Shown: one piece after another, positions 10,037-19,058 of the stretch | How the letters are laid out: each line of letters begins with the position of its first letter | Position numbering within the stretch: position 1 is the first letter of the stretch | NCBI RefSeq assembly: GCF_005886875.1 | Contig: NZ_PNBY01000010.1 | Coordinates: 58,395-122,394, forward strand | Origin: Pseudoalteromonas aurantia | GTDB lineage: Bacteria > Pseudomonadota > Gammaproteobacteria > Enterobacterales > Alteromonadaceae | DNA: 64,000 bases | Reading direction: 5' to 3' | Notes under the pieces: model-generated | What the model was told of the DNA's origin: nothing | What the model saw: only the letters and a program-made list of their open reading frames with translations | The model's database searches: none | Made by a program: the position numbers and the translations under genes

Positions 10037-10921
10037 ATGCCCAAACCTATTACTCAGGTGAGTGCCCTCTGCCTCATATTGTGCCTGTCACTATTTAGCC
10101 GACTAGGTTACACAGCACCCGCGCTCTATAAAGTAGAAAAAGCGGGGATCACATCTTACCTATTAGGAACCGTGCACGTTGGCGATCACTCAATGGCAGG
10201 GTTAAGTCAGCGGATCACCTCTGCAATAGATGCCACTAGCGCTTTGGTTGTAGAAGTGGATATCAACGCACTTAGTCCCAGTGAAATTCAGCGTCGTTCT
10301 AGCCCTTTTATGCTTTTAACACCACCTAAGAGCCTAAAAAACCAGATCAGCTCTCATAATTACACACGACTTAAAGATTACTTAGCCAAGAAAAACATTA
10401 GCATTGATCTGTTTAGCCAATTTACACCTTGGGCGGTTATGGTCACGATATTACAAATGGAATATCAAAAATTAGGTTTCAAAGATGATTTTGGTATTGA
10501 TAAACAAGTGATCAACTATGCGCAAAGTAAAGCAATGCCAATTATTGAACTAGAGACCCTAGAGCAACAGTTAACTATGTTCAACCACCTCAGCACACAT
10601 GGCGATCACATGTTGACGGAAACATTTAAACAAATGGATGATATAGAACATTACTTCCTCGACTTAATTCATGCCTGGAAAAAAGGCGATATGGCCGCCT
10701 TAAGCCAATATTATCAATTAAGTTTTGATGGCAGTGAGTACGGTCAACTTAGTGAAAAAGTGATGCTTATCGAACGTAATAATAACTGGATAAAGCAACT
10801 AGGTAGCCAGCTTGTAAAGCAGCCTTTATTTATTGCGGTGGGTGCCCTCCACTTACCCGAGAAGCACGGCTTACTTATCCAACTTCAACAACAAGGATTT
10901 ACGGTTAACAAAATGCTGTAA
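10037..10921 (+). CDS. TraB/GumN family protein
   Basis: This 294-residue protein has an N-terminal signal sequence (hydrophobic residues about 9-22, then SRLGYTAPA), so it should be exported. The mature part matches the TraB/GumN family: YLLGTVHVGD near the start and AVGALHLPEKHG near the end carry the paired histidine motifs, and FGIDKQVINYA lies in the middle. Family members are thought to be metal-dependent hydrolases related to the Tiki proteases, but the bacterial role is not established. A good ribosome binding site (AAGGATAACC) supports the start. It appears to be a single-gene unit closed by a hairpin. Confidence 0.85.
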   Translation: MPKPITQVSALCLILCLSLFSRLGYTAPALYKVEKAGITSYLLGTVHVGDHSMAGLSQRITSAIDATSALVVEVDINALSPSEIQRRSSPFMLLTPPKSLKNQISSHNYTRLKDYLAKKNISIDLFSQFTPWAVMVTILQMEYQKLGFKDDFGIDKQVINYAQSKAMPIIELETLEQQLTMFNHLSTHGDHMLTETFKQMDDIEHYFLDLIHAWKKGDMAALSQYYQLSFDGSEYGQLSEKVMLIERNNNWIKQLGSQLVKQPLFIAVGALHLPEKHGLLIQLQQQGFTVNKML

Positions 10922-10926
10922 CGCAT

Positions 10927-10968
10927 CCCCCTCTAAAAAGGCAACGTATAGAGATACTTTTTAGGGGG
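10927..10968 (+). terminator. probable terminator after the TraB-like gene
   Basis: CCCCCTCTAAAAAG and CTTTTTAGGGGG form a stem of about 12 bp with one bulged base and a 16-base loop, right after the TraB-like stop codon. The downstream tract is A-rich rather than a clean T run on the plus strand, so termination strength is uncertain. Confidence 0.5.
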
Positions 10969-11062
10969 CAGATAAAACAAAAAATTATTTTTCAACTTGT
11001 TTAAACCGTTACTGAATTTCCTGCGTCAAATAGATATAACACCCTCAATAAGGATGCATATT

Positions 11063-11683
11063 ATGAAAAAATTTTTACTTTTGACAGCTACTGCTGCAAG
11101 CTTATCTTTCAATGTACTGGCAAACGAAAGCCACACGATTAAACAAAGTTTTGCTGCACATAATAACCAGCAACTTGAGATTGACTTTCCTGTTGGGCGC
11201 TTAGACATGACAAGCTACGATGGTGATAAGATTGAAGTGTCAATCCGATTAGAAGTACAACAAAATGACAGCTGGTTTAATAGTAACGTCAACCTTGATG
11301 AAATAACGCTTAATCACCACACTAAAAGTGACACACTGTCACTTGAAATTGATGAAAAAGATTTAAAACAACATTGGCAAGTTAAAGTTCCCAGCTCAAT
11401 GCAATTAGACATAGAAGTAGGCGTCGGTAATGTTAAAATTTCAGAGCTAGCCAATTCGGCAGATATTGAGGTCGGGGTAGGCAAAGTGAGCATTGATACT
11501 AGCGAAGCGGATTTTAAGTCTATATCCCTCGAGTCTGGGGTTGGCACTACCAGCGTCAAAGGTCTGATTAATACAGCAACGCAGCATAAAAAATTAACCC
11601 GTTCAGAAACCCATTACACAGGTAAGGGCAGCCATAATATTGAGGTTGAGGTCGGCGTTGGCAACATTCAAGTTCGTCATTAA
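11063..11683 (+). CDS. secreted DUF4097-like protein with VGVG repeats
   Basis: This 206-residue protein starts with a clear signal peptide (MKKFLLLTATAASLSFNVLA, cut before NES). I choose ATG 11063 because AAGGA lies 9 bases upstream; an earlier in-frame start at 10997 would put extra residues before the signal peptide. The mature part is beta-rich. It contains four spaced copies of a short motif: IEVGVGNVKI, IEVGVGKVSI, LESGVGTTSV and VEVGVGNIQV. This pattern suggests a beta-helix or adhesin-like fold such as DUF4097. No enzymatic residues are recognised. It ends 4 bases inside the opposing kinase remnant. Confidence 0.65.
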   Translation: MKKFLLLTATAASLSFNVLANESHTIKQSFAAHNNQQLEIDFPVGRLDMTSYDGDKIEVSIRLEVQQNDSWFNSNVNLDEITLNHHTKSDTLSLEIDEKDLKQHWQVKVPSSMQLDIEVGVGNVKISELANSADIEVGVGKVSIDTSEADFKSISLESGVGTTSVKGLINTATQHKKLTRSETHYTGKGSHNIEVEVGVGNIQVRH

Positions 11684-13387
11684 ATTAACCCTACCTGCTC
11701 AAGCGCTGTGCGTACTGACTTTTCGTCTAATGGTTTTAGAATCATAGTATTCGTACCTAGCGCTTTGGCACGCTCTAGCTCTTGTGCCTCACTGTTAGCA
11801 GTCACTACAGTGATGGGCTCTTCTAAGTTTAAAGAATTGCGTATGTATTCAATGGCTTGAAAACCATCCATAATCGGCATATTTAAATCCATAAAAATAA
11901 CATCATAGTGATTTGTATTTAAATCATCTATTGCAGCAAGCCCATGCTCTACATGGTTAACTGCAATAGAAAACCCTTGAAGTACCTTAATAATAACTTG
12001 TGCATTGAGTGGATTATCTTCAACGAGTAACCCTGTAATCTTGTTCTTGGTAATGCATTGTTCCGGTGGTATGCCTACCATGTAAATAGGTAGTTTTATA
12101 TGGACTGAAGTTCCTGATGTTTGCCCTTTTTCAAACTGGATCTCACCACTCATAGCATCCAATAACCACTTACAACGCACTAACCCCAACTGCAATCCTT
12201 GATAATGAGTGTCTCTCACATTGGTCGAGAAAGGGGATGCTCCACTAAAGCCACACCCAGTGTCTTCAATCGCTACTAATAGAGTTGATTGACTATGATC
12301 TAAACAGGCCTGTAATATCATTGAACCTTGTTCAGTAAATTTAACGGCATTATCAATCAGCTGACCAATAACCCAAGCCAAATGGTCATGATCACAGGCT
12401 ACATTTAACGATTTATCAAACCCAAATTCCGTCACTAAATTCACACCTTTGCTTTTTGCTTCAAGTTGATAAGGTGAAATAGCTTGTAGTAAGGTTTTGG
12501 TCATTTCATCTGGGATAACACTGACAGGAATGTCCCCCTTTCTCCCAAAGACTGAACTCCTGAATTGCATTTAATTGATTGACTAACTGTTTTGCAGATA
12601 CTTCAACTTGTAACAATTGCTCTTTTTTACCGTCTTGGCGATACAAATTTAAAAAGCCTAATATCGCTTGCAATGGTGTTCTTAATTCATAACTGCACGT
12701 GCCAAAAAATGGGGTTTCATAGCCAACGCGTGCTGAGTCTCTTGCTTTTGTTGTTCTAAAGAGTCAATAACTCGCTTCACTTGTCTTTCCATTGGTTGAA
12801 ATATATAAACAACCTCGAGCCAAAGTAAAATGATTGCACTCACCCAAAACACGAATTCAAACATGCGAGTTAATTCTACTTTTCGATTCGCCACTTGTTC
12901 AAAAAACTTCACAGCTTGGTCTAGATACAGGAGTAATATGCGCGCATCGTGCGCTACTGTGTAGGCAATCTCTTTATTAAAATCACCTTGTTCATATAGG
13001 GCTATAAAATCTTTAATTCGCTTATCTAAATACACTGGGGAGGTAGAATAGAGCATGGTTAAATCTGTCGTTAAAAACTCATACTCACCCGATTTTTCAC
13101 GTAAAATAAATTGATGATTCATTAAAAATGACAGCACATTTTTATCTAATTCAGCTAACAGTGATTGCGTTGATTTTCCTTCTTGGTGAAACAACACGAC
13201 CTGATTAATACCCATGCACCTTTTGCGATAGCATATGTTGCATACCCGCCCGGTTTATCAGCTCTGCATACTGTTGTTTTTGTTTAAGAAAAAATCACAT
13301 TACTGCCGCTACCAATGTTACTAAAATAGCCATAGCTAATACTGCAAGAACATATCTGCTGCGCATCGATTTAATAATTTGACGCAT
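11680..13387 (-). pseudogene. decayed hybrid sensor histidine kinase
   Basis: This is the remnant of one hybrid histidine kinase read in several frames. From ATG 13387 an N-terminal membrane helix (YVLAVLAMAILVTLVAAV) runs into an in-frame TGA at 13297-13295. The sensor region changes frame near 13215 and includes a second helix (FEFVFWVSAIILLWLEVVYI). At about 12690 one base is missing at the H-box, and the restored reading is ASYELRTPLQAI, so the phosphorylated His is also Tyr. A run of five G (12534-12538 on the complement) causes another shift. The ATPase part (IGQLIDNAVKFTEQG, VAIEDTGCGF) and receiver (LLVEDNPLNAQ, MDLNMPIMDG) remain open up to 12570. Four lesions make function unlikely. 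Confidence 0.85.
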
Positions 13388-13452
13388 CTAGAGCACCTAT
13401 TTTGTTGACTAGTAAGTGTAGTGTAAAAAAGAGAAAACTCACGTAGGTTCAC

Positions 13453-13481
13453 TTGACACCTAGACGGCTAAAATGTTTCAA
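13453..13481 (+). promoter_or_regulatory. candidate promoter of the riboswitch-dap operon
   Basis: A perfect TTGACA at 13453-13458 is followed 18 bases later by TTCAAT (4 of 6 matches to the -10 consensus). The predicted start lies about 50 bases before the lysine riboswitch. The -10 element is weak, so this is tentative. Confidence 0.4.
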
Positions 13482-13541
13482 TGCGTGCCTACCCTATTTG
13501 AGGGCCAGTGTTGTACTTTTGCGTATGACCTTGGTCTAGGG

Positions 13542-13737
13542 CTGGAAGAGGTGCGTTATTCAGGTAACTGTATTGAGGAGAGCAAACTCCAATGACATGC
13601 AGTGAGGGGAATTAACGCCGAGAAACAGTGATTATTTGTTTGGTCACTATTTCGGGCGACTGGGTTGAATCCCAGCGACTGTCACCAATTGCATTGTGAA
13701 TTAACAAAGCAAGTAAGTTTGGTGGAGAGCTTCTGGT
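13542..13737 (+). ncRNA. lysine riboswitch (L box)
   Basis: The conserved parts of the lysine aptamer appear in order: AGAGGTGCG after the 5' strand of P1, GAGGAGAGC, TGAGGGGAATTAACGCCGA, GGGCGACTGGG followed by CCCAGCGACTGTCAC, and the closing GGTGGAGAGCTTCTGG. The P1 helix pairs CTGGAAG (13542-13548) with CTTCTGG (13730-13736), allowing G-U pairs. It lies directly upstream of dapA, the gene class this riboswitch usually controls. High lysine should reduce expression of the downstream lysine-pathway operon. Confidence 0.92.
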
Positions 13738-13750
13738 CTTAAAATAATAA

Positions 13751-13848
13751 GGCCACTTGCCTTGTCATTTTTAAGTCCATTGCTCTTCGAATTTTAACTG
13801 TTCGAAGTTTGGGCTCCTTCCTTAACTCCGAACAAGATATAAGTTCGG
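13751..13848 (+). promoter_or_regulatory. expression platform hairpins between riboswitch and dapA
   Basis: Two perfect short hairpins follow the aptamer. CTTCGAA (13785-13791) pairs with TTCGAAG (13801-13807), and CCGAAC (13828-13833) pairs with GTTCGG (13843-13848). The second ends only 5 bases before the dapA ATG, so it could occlude ribosome entry. No hairpin here has a clean run of T after it, which favours translational over transcriptional control. This is inference. Confidence 0.4.
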
Positions 13849-13853
13849 TAGAG

Positions 13854-14738
13854 ATGAAATCACAATACGATTTATCCAACTATCCCTTATGGACAGCTTT
13901 GGTTACGCCTTTTGACGCGAATAACCAGGTTGACTATAACATATTACGCACTTTGGTGTGTGAGCAAGCACAAGCAAACAATGGCATTCTACTCCTTGGT
14001 AGCACTGGTGAAGGTCTAGCGCTTACAACAGAAGAGCATCAACACATTGTAAGGTATGTCTGTGATCTAAACCTAGACGTCCCCTTAATGGTCGCTGTCG
14101 GTGGCGCCAATTTGCAAGAACAAATCGCGTGGGTCGAATTTTGTAACACTCTGCCTATCCATGCCTTTTTACTCGGCTCTCCACTTTATGCAAAGCCAGG
14201 TATCGTTGGACAAGCTCACTGGTTTGATGCATTACTTAGCGCCTCAGATCTGCCGTGTATGCTCTATAACGTCCCCGGTCGCAGCGCAGTTGCTATTGAC
14301 CCTCAAGTACTCCAAAACCTAACGCACCACACTAATTTATGGGCTCTGAAAGAAGCCAGTGGTGACATTGCCGTATTTGAAGCATTCCGTAAAGCCGCGC
14401 CACAATTGGCTATTTATAGCGGTGATGATGGCTTAATGCCTTATTTTGCACAAGCAGGCGCAACGGGCCTCGTTTCTGTCGCAGCCAATGCATGGCCCCA
14501 ACAAACGGCTGAGTTTGTACGTCGTTCAATGGCAGGGACTTTCCCAAACCTGTTTACTACATGGACCGATGCGGTTGATAGCCTATTTACAGTCGCTAAC
14601 CCTATACCGGTTAAAGTACTAATGCATGCACAAGGCAAACTCAATACGCCGAATTTACGCCCCCCTTTAACGCACTTGGAGCTGCCTTGTACTCAGGCAA
14701 TTAACAGTGCAAACACCACAATTTTATCTTGGAATTAA
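13854..14738 (+). CDS. dapA: 4-hydroxy-tetrahydrodipicolinate synthase
   Basis: This 294-residue aldolase-superfamily enzyme condenses pyruvate with aspartate semialdehyde, the branch point to diaminopimelate and lysine. The Schiff-base lysine is Lys166 in WALKEASGD. Tyr138 and Arg143 of YNVPGRSA and the GSTGEG loop at residues 49-54 complete the active site. Upstream in-frame codons exist from a TTG at 13809, but they would lie over the regulatory hairpins; ATG 13854 gives a family-length protein. It is the first gene of a four-gene operon governed by the lysine riboswitch. Confidence 0.92.
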   Translation: MKSQYDLSNYPLWTALVTPFDANNQVDYNILRTLVCEQAQANNGILLLGSTGEGLALTTEEHQHIVRYVCDLNLDVPLMVAVGGANLQEQIAWVEFCNTLPIHAFLLGSPLYAKPGIVGQAHWFDALLSASDLPCMLYNVPGRSAVAIDPQVLQNLTHHTNLWALKEASGDIAVFEAFRKAAPQLAIYSGDDGLMPYFAQAGATGLVSVAANAWPQQTAEFVRRSMAGTFPNLFTTWTDAVDSLFTVANPIPVKVLMHAQGKLNTPNLRPPLTHLELPCTQAINSANTTILSWN

Positions 14739-14748
14739 GGCAGTTATT

Positions 14749-15489
14749 ATGAGCTGGTTAGAACTACTAAATAATTTAGAAAATGGCACTGTGCGTGCTG
14801 CAACGCAAGATGAGCAAGGCAATTGGCATGCTAATATCGACGTAAAGCAAGGGATCTTAGAAGCCTTTAAAAATGGCAATAACACGGAATTCCCGGGGGG
14901 GTTTGTTGATAAACATAATCTTGCACCACAAGGGTTTTCCGCTGATGCTGGGGTACGTATGGTGCCAGGCGGCAGCAGTGTCCGTCGCGGTGCTCACGTT
15001 GCTTCAGGCACCATCATTATGCCACCAGCTTATGTAAATATCGGTGCTTATATTGGTGAAGGAACTATGGTCGATAGCCATGCATTGGTTGGTTCATGTG
15101 CACAAGTTGGTAAAAATGTTCACTTAAGTGCTGCAGTGCAACTAGGTGGCGTACTTGAGCCAATTGGCGCAAGCCCGGTTGTTGTTGAAGACGATGCATT
15201 CATCGGTGCTGGCTGCGTTATCGTTGAAGGTGTTGTTGTGAAAAAAGGAGCCGTACTTGCACCAGGTGTACGTTTATCTGCAACGATCCCTGTCTATGAC
15301 TGTATCAACGAGCGCCAGCTAGATAAAGGGGAAGCCATTCCAGAGAATGCCATTGTGATCCCTGGTTCTCGCCCTTCATCAAGTGAGTGGGGACGTAATC
15401 ACGGTTTAAGCATGTCATGTGCACTTATCGTAAAATATCGTGATGAACAAAGCGACGCATCTCTAGAATTAGAAGAGGTATTACGATAA
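14749..15489 (+). CDS. dapD: tetrahydrodipicolinate N-succinyltransferase
   Basis: This protein of about 246 residues is a left-handed beta-helix (hexapeptide repeat) acyltransferase. The stretch ASGTIIMPPAYVNIGAYIGE and the following GTMVDSHALVGSCAQVGKNV match DapD, which succinylates tetrahydrodipicolinate using succinyl-CoA. It is about 28 residues shorter than E. coli DapD at the N-terminus, as in the short DapD subgroup. I start it at ATG 14749 (MSWLELLNNL), 10 bases after the dapA stop with AAGG upstream. An acetyl-transferring variant (DapH-like) cannot be fully excluded, but the central motifs favour succinyl. Confidence 0.88.
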   Translation: MSWLELLNNLENGTVRAATQDEQGNWHANIDVKQGILEAFKNGNNTEFPGGFVDKHNLAPQGFSADAGVRMVPGGSSVRRGAHVASGTIIMPPAYVNIGAYIGEGTMVDSHALVGSCAQVGKNVHLSAAVQLGGVLEPIGASPVVVEDDAFIGAGCVIVEGVVVKKGAVLAPGVRLSATIPVYDCINERQLDKGEAIPENAIVIPGSRPSSSEWGRNHGLSMSCALIVKYRDEQSDASLELEEVLR

Positions 15490-16694
15490 TGCCTTTTTTG
15501 AGCACACCATTGCGTCAAACGATTACTGAGTTAACCGAACAAGAGCATACCCCGTTTTTTGTTTACGACTTAGATGGCTTACTGTCACACCTAAAACCAC
15601 TCACAGAGCAATCTGTTGTAAAATTATGGTATGCAGTTAAAGCGAATCCTTTATCGAAGGTGATCCAAACCTTAGATAAAGCGGGATTTGATTTCGATGT
15701 GGCAAGTAGCGGTGAACTTGATCAAGTTTTACGTCAGGACATCGATGCAAGCCGAGTGCTCAATACGGGTCCTGCCAAATCCAAAAGACAGATCCAGCAC
15801 TTTCTGTCACAAGGGGTACGTACCTTTGTGGCGGAAAGTCACAATCAAGTCCAGTGGCTCAATGAGGCAGCAACAGAGCACGATATTCAACTACGTATTT
15901 TACTTAGAGTACAATTACGTTGGCCTGAAGGTGAAAAAAACCCACTTGGTGGTGACAGCTTAACGCCTTTTGGTTTAGGTACAGAGCAGTGGCAATCACT
16001 ACAATTAGATACATACCCAGCACTTAATTTTGTTGGCCTACATATTTTCCAATGGGGCAACATGTTGTGTACAGAAAAACTAGCCCAACTGTGGGCACAA
16101 ATGGTGCCACCACTTAAGGCACTCGCTGAAAACCTAGGCTTTACATTAGAGGTACTAGACTTAGGCGGTGGCTTAGGGATCCCTTATTCTGAAAACGACG
16201 ACCAATTAACTTGGTCAGTATTAATTGATGCACTTGCGCAAATTAAAGCGTCAGCCGGTGTCACAGAGTTATGGATGGAACTTGGACGATATGCTGTAGG
16301 TGAGTTTGGCCATTATGCCAACCCTGTCGTAGAAAAAAAACAAAACTACAATGAGCATCAACTTATAGTATCTGGTGGTATCAATCATCTATTGCGTCCA
16401 GCGGTGACTACCCAGGCATTCCCATGCACACTACTGCGCAACTCCGGTGCCACTTCGCACAGCTATTTAATCCATGGACCCTTGTGTACTGCGCTTGACC
16501 ACTTAGGGCGCCATACTTTGCCCGGTGATATTAACGCGCAAGACTGGTTAGTCTTCAGTCAATGCGGCGCCTATGGCTTCACCGAAAGTATGCCGTATTT
16601 CTTATGTCATGAATTACCTGCGGAATATGTAATTGAACACGGTGAAGTGCGCCAAGTTCGAGCCATGCAAAGTGCCAGTGATTATTTAAGATAG
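15489..16694 (+). CDS. LysA-like fold-III PLP decarboxylase
   Basis: This 401-residue protein belongs to the Orn/DAP/Arg decarboxylase group 2. The PLP lysine is Lys51 in WYAVKANPL. Other family motifs are FDVASSGEL, the phosphate loop LDLGGGLGIPY, MELGRYAVGE and CGAYGFTESMPYF. Position in a dapA-dapD operon argues for diaminopimelate decarboxylase (lysA). Two diagnostic sites differ from standard LysA: the CESGD substrate motif reads CTALD, and the HIGSQ motif reads HIFQWG. The substrate may therefore differ, for example an acylated intermediate or a carrier-bound amino acid. Its ATG overlaps the dapD stop by one base (TAATG), indicating coupling. Confidence 0.75.
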   Translation: MPFLSTPLRQTITELTEQEHTPFFVYDLDGLLSHLKPLTEQSVVKLWYAVKANPLSKVIQTLDKAGFDFDVASSGELDQVLRQDIDASRVLNTGPAKSKRQIQHFLSQGVRTFVAESHNQVQWLNEAATEHDIQLRILLRVQLRWPEGEKNPLGGDSLTPFGLGTEQWQSLQLDTYPALNFVGLHIFQWGNMLCTEKLAQLWAQMVPPLKALAENLGFTLEVLDLGGGLGIPYSENDDQLTWSVLIDALAQIKASAGVTELWMELGRYAVGEFGHYANPVVEKKQNYNEHQLIVSGGINHLLRPAVTTQAFPCTLLRNSGATSHSYLIHGPLCTALDHLGRHTLPGDINAQDWLVFSQCGAYGFTESMPYFLCHELPAEYVIEHGEVRQVRAMQSASDYLR

Positions 16695-16704
16695 AGTATT
16701 CGAT

Positions 16705-17817
16705 ATGAACAAGATTACCCATGAAAACATTCAAGTTGGTGAAATAGCAAATGGACTGCCATTGACGATCCCGGTGTATCGTTTAAAAGGCGATGGTACA
16801 GGCCCGCGCGTTTATATCCAAGCGAATATGCATGGCGCTGAAGTGCAAGGTAATGCCGTAATCTATCAATTATTAGAGCAATTACACCACTCAACTTTAG
16901 CCAGCGATATTACATTAGTGCCGTACGCCAACCCAATTGGGTGTAATCAAAAATCAGGGGAGTTTACTCTAGGCCGCTTTGATCCAATTACAGGTACCAA
17001 TTGGAATCGTATGTATCATAGTCATCTATCATTAGTTGATAGCTTTGTGGCGGAACACCTCGATAGTCCTTTAACAGAAATCAAAGAACAATTCTCCGCA
17101 GCTTTGGTACAAGCAACTCAGACCCTACTTGATAGACCAGCCCATAGCATCAATACAGGTAAACGCATTGCTTTAAATTTGCAACGCTTGGCTCATGAAG
17201 CCGATATTGTATTGGACTTACACACTGGGCCAATTTCATCTAAACACCTATATTGCCCAGAATATGCAAAGGCAAGCGCCCGTTACTTTAATATTCCACA
17301 TGTACTGCTCATCCCCAATGACTTTGATGGTGCACTCGATGAAGCGTGTTTTTGTCCTTGGTGGGCATTAAGTGACGCGTATAAAAAGCAAGGGCGAGAT
17401 GTTCCCGTGTTAGTTGAGGCATTCACGGTTGAACTCGGCTCTCAAGAAAAGATTGATTTAACCGAAGCAAAAGCAGATGCCGTAAGCCTGCTTAGCTATT
17501 TAAGCCATAAAGAAGCAGTGTTAGATTCATCATTTAAACCACAAACAATGACCCGTTACGCTTGTATGCTGCAAGATTATCTTACTTACTATGCGCCAAT
17601 GGGGGGCATGGTTGAATACACAGCGGCACTGGGCAACCATATAAAATCGGGCGATACTATCGCGAATATCCTGCGTATGGAACGCTACCTATCGGAGCAG
17701 CCTTTGCACAGTATCACTTTAGATCAAGATGCCATCGCCATCTTGCATTTTGCGTCAGCAAGTGTCAACCAAGGAACAGAATTGTATAAGTTCTTTACCA
17801 ACTACTTTGAGTTATAG
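16705..17817 (+). CDS. AstE/aspartoacylase-family metallohydrolase, candidate DapE substitute
   Basis: This 370-residue protein belongs to the succinylglutamate desuccinylase/aspartoacylase family of zinc carboxypeptidase-like enzymes. The zinc ligands are His43 and Glu46 in NMHGAEVQG and His173 in DLHTGP; the catalytic Glu is probably Glu243 in AFTVELG. Family members remove acyl groups from acylated amino acids. In this operon the missing DapE step, removal of succinate from succinyl-diaminopimelate, would fit. DapE belongs to a different family, so this would be a non-orthologous replacement. That function is inferred from context only. The gene starts 10 bases after the preceding stop. 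Confidence 0.75.
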   Translation: MNKITHENIQVGEIANGLPLTIPVYRLKGDGTGPRVYIQANMHGAEVQGNAVIYQLLEQLHHSTLASDITLVPYANPIGCNQKSGEFTLGRFDPITGTNWNRMYHSHLSLVDSFVAEHLDSPLTEIKEQFSAALVQATQTLLDRPAHSINTGKRIALNLQRLAHEADIVLDLHTGPISSKHLYCPEYAKASARYFNIPHVLLIPNDFDGALDEACFCPWWALSDAYKKQGRDVPVLVEAFTVELGSQEKIDLTEAKADAVSLLSYLSHKEAVLDSSFKPQTMTRYACMLQDYLTYYAPMGGMVEYTAALGNHIKSGDTIANILRMERYLSEQPLHSITLDQDAIAILHFASASVNQGTELYKFFTNYFEL

Positions 17818-17870
17818 CTCAGTAATATATTGCGTGAGAGTAAGCAAAGCATACTTTGCTTACTAAGGAA

Positions 17871-17896
17871 TGGCGGTTTCTGCCGCCACCCTTTTT
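17871..17896 (+). terminator. terminator of the dap operon
   Basis: TGGCGG (17871-17876) pairs with CCGCCA (17883-17888) and is followed by CCCTTTTT. A second perfect hairpin lies just before it (GTAAGCAAAG paired with CTTTGCTTAC, about 17840-17863), so the operon ends with a double stem structure. Confidence 0.75.
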
Positions 17897-18015
17897 AACT
17901 TAACCATTGTATATCGGCTGTTCAGTAATTACATAACCCATCCGTTATTAATCCTCATTTAATGCAAAGCTGTGTATACTTATTGCTTCAATAACACTCA
18001 ACGAAACAACATACT

Positions 18016-19041
18016 ATGGAACTGCGTTCATTTGTTTTTGGCACTTTACTTTCAGGGCTTTCATTCACTGTGTTTGCCGAAACACCAAACAATCAGGATG
18101 TAATTGACCTCGTTAAACAATGCATACTCAATGAAATTATTGGTGGTGATAAAAACCAAACCGTCGAACAATTAAGAACTCGCTGCGCGAAACTTGATAC
18201 CGCCAAACAGCTCAGCTCTTTAGATAAGCGTGTTGCGCGTGAGCGAGTAAGTGAAAAAAACCGCAATGTACTGACGCCGCATCATCGCAACTATATTTTA
18301 CCTATTTCCTATATTAGTAACCCGAATAACCGCCTGTTTGACGGCCTTAAAAACATTGACCTAGAAGCCGGTGAGCCACTTGATAACTTTGAAGTTAAAT
18401 ACCAACTTTCACTCAAAGTCCCCATTTACAATAACTTCTCCGATAACGACCAAGCCATTTATATGGGTTTCACTTTGCAATCTTATTGGCAGTTTTATAA
18501 CAAAGATATTTCTTCGCCTTTTCGTGAAACAAATTATGAACCCGAATTATTTTGGCTGAATTTTTTAGATGACGAAAATGTCCTGTGGGGTGACGAAATG
18601 GCAATTGTACTGGGTATTTCGCATCAATCAAATGGCAGAAGCCAACCAAACTCACGGTCTTGGAATCGCCTATATGCCAATTTCATATGGGAAAATAATG
18701 GCTTTGTATTTAGCTTTAAACCTTGGTATCGACTTCCTGAAGATGATAAGCCGTCACCTTTAGATGCAAAAGGTGACGACAACCCCGATATTCACAAATA
18801 CATGGGCTACTTTGAGTTCCGTGGCGTATACCGTTATGAAGAGCATGAGTTTGGTTTTATGACTCGGAACAACCTCAATAGTGATAACCGAGGTGCGATA
18901 CAGTTAGACTGGTCATTTCCTATCTGGGGTAGACTTCGTGGTTACACACAATACTTCAACGGGTATGGAGAAAGCTTGATTGATTATGATGCCGACATCC
19001 AACGTTTTGGGGTAGGTATACTTCTTACTGATATTTTATAA
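18016..19041 (+). CDS. pldA: outer membrane phospholipase A
   Basis: This 341-residue protein has a signal peptide (cut after VFA, before ETPNNQ) and a 12-strand beta-barrel phospholipase A1 domain. The catalytic residues are His203 and Ser205 in ISHQSNG, and Asn217, which keeps the 14-residue spacing from the His seen in E. coli PldA. The enzyme degrades misplaced phospholipids in the outer leaflet of the outer membrane and needs calcium and dimerisation. The region before the barrel (residues about 25-80) is longer than in E. coli and hydrophilic. It stands alone, with terminators on both sides. Confidence 0.93.
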   Translation: MELRSFVFGTLLSGLSFTVFAETPNNQDVIDLVKQCILNEIIGGDKNQTVEQLRTRCAKLDTAKQLSSLDKRVARERVSEKNRNVLTPHHRNYILPISYISNPNNRLFDGLKNIDLEAGEPLDNFEVKYQLSLKVPIYNNFSDNDQAIYMGFTLQSYWQFYNKDISSPFRETNYEPELFWLNFLDDENVLWGDEMAIVLGISHQSNGRSQPNSRSWNRLYANFIWENNGFVFSFKPWYRLPEDDKPSPLDAKGDDNPDIHKYMGYFEFRGVYRYEEHEFGFMTRNNLNSDNRGAIQLDWSFPIWGRLRGYTQYFNGYGESLIDYDADIQRFGVGILLTDIL

Positions 19042-19058
19042 TTTGGCGCTTATAAAAC

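Noticed and set aside
17840..17863. Hairpin GTAAGCAAAG/CTTTGCTTAC as an independent regulatory element
   Set aside because: It lies directly before the dap operon terminator and is most simply part of the transcript end.
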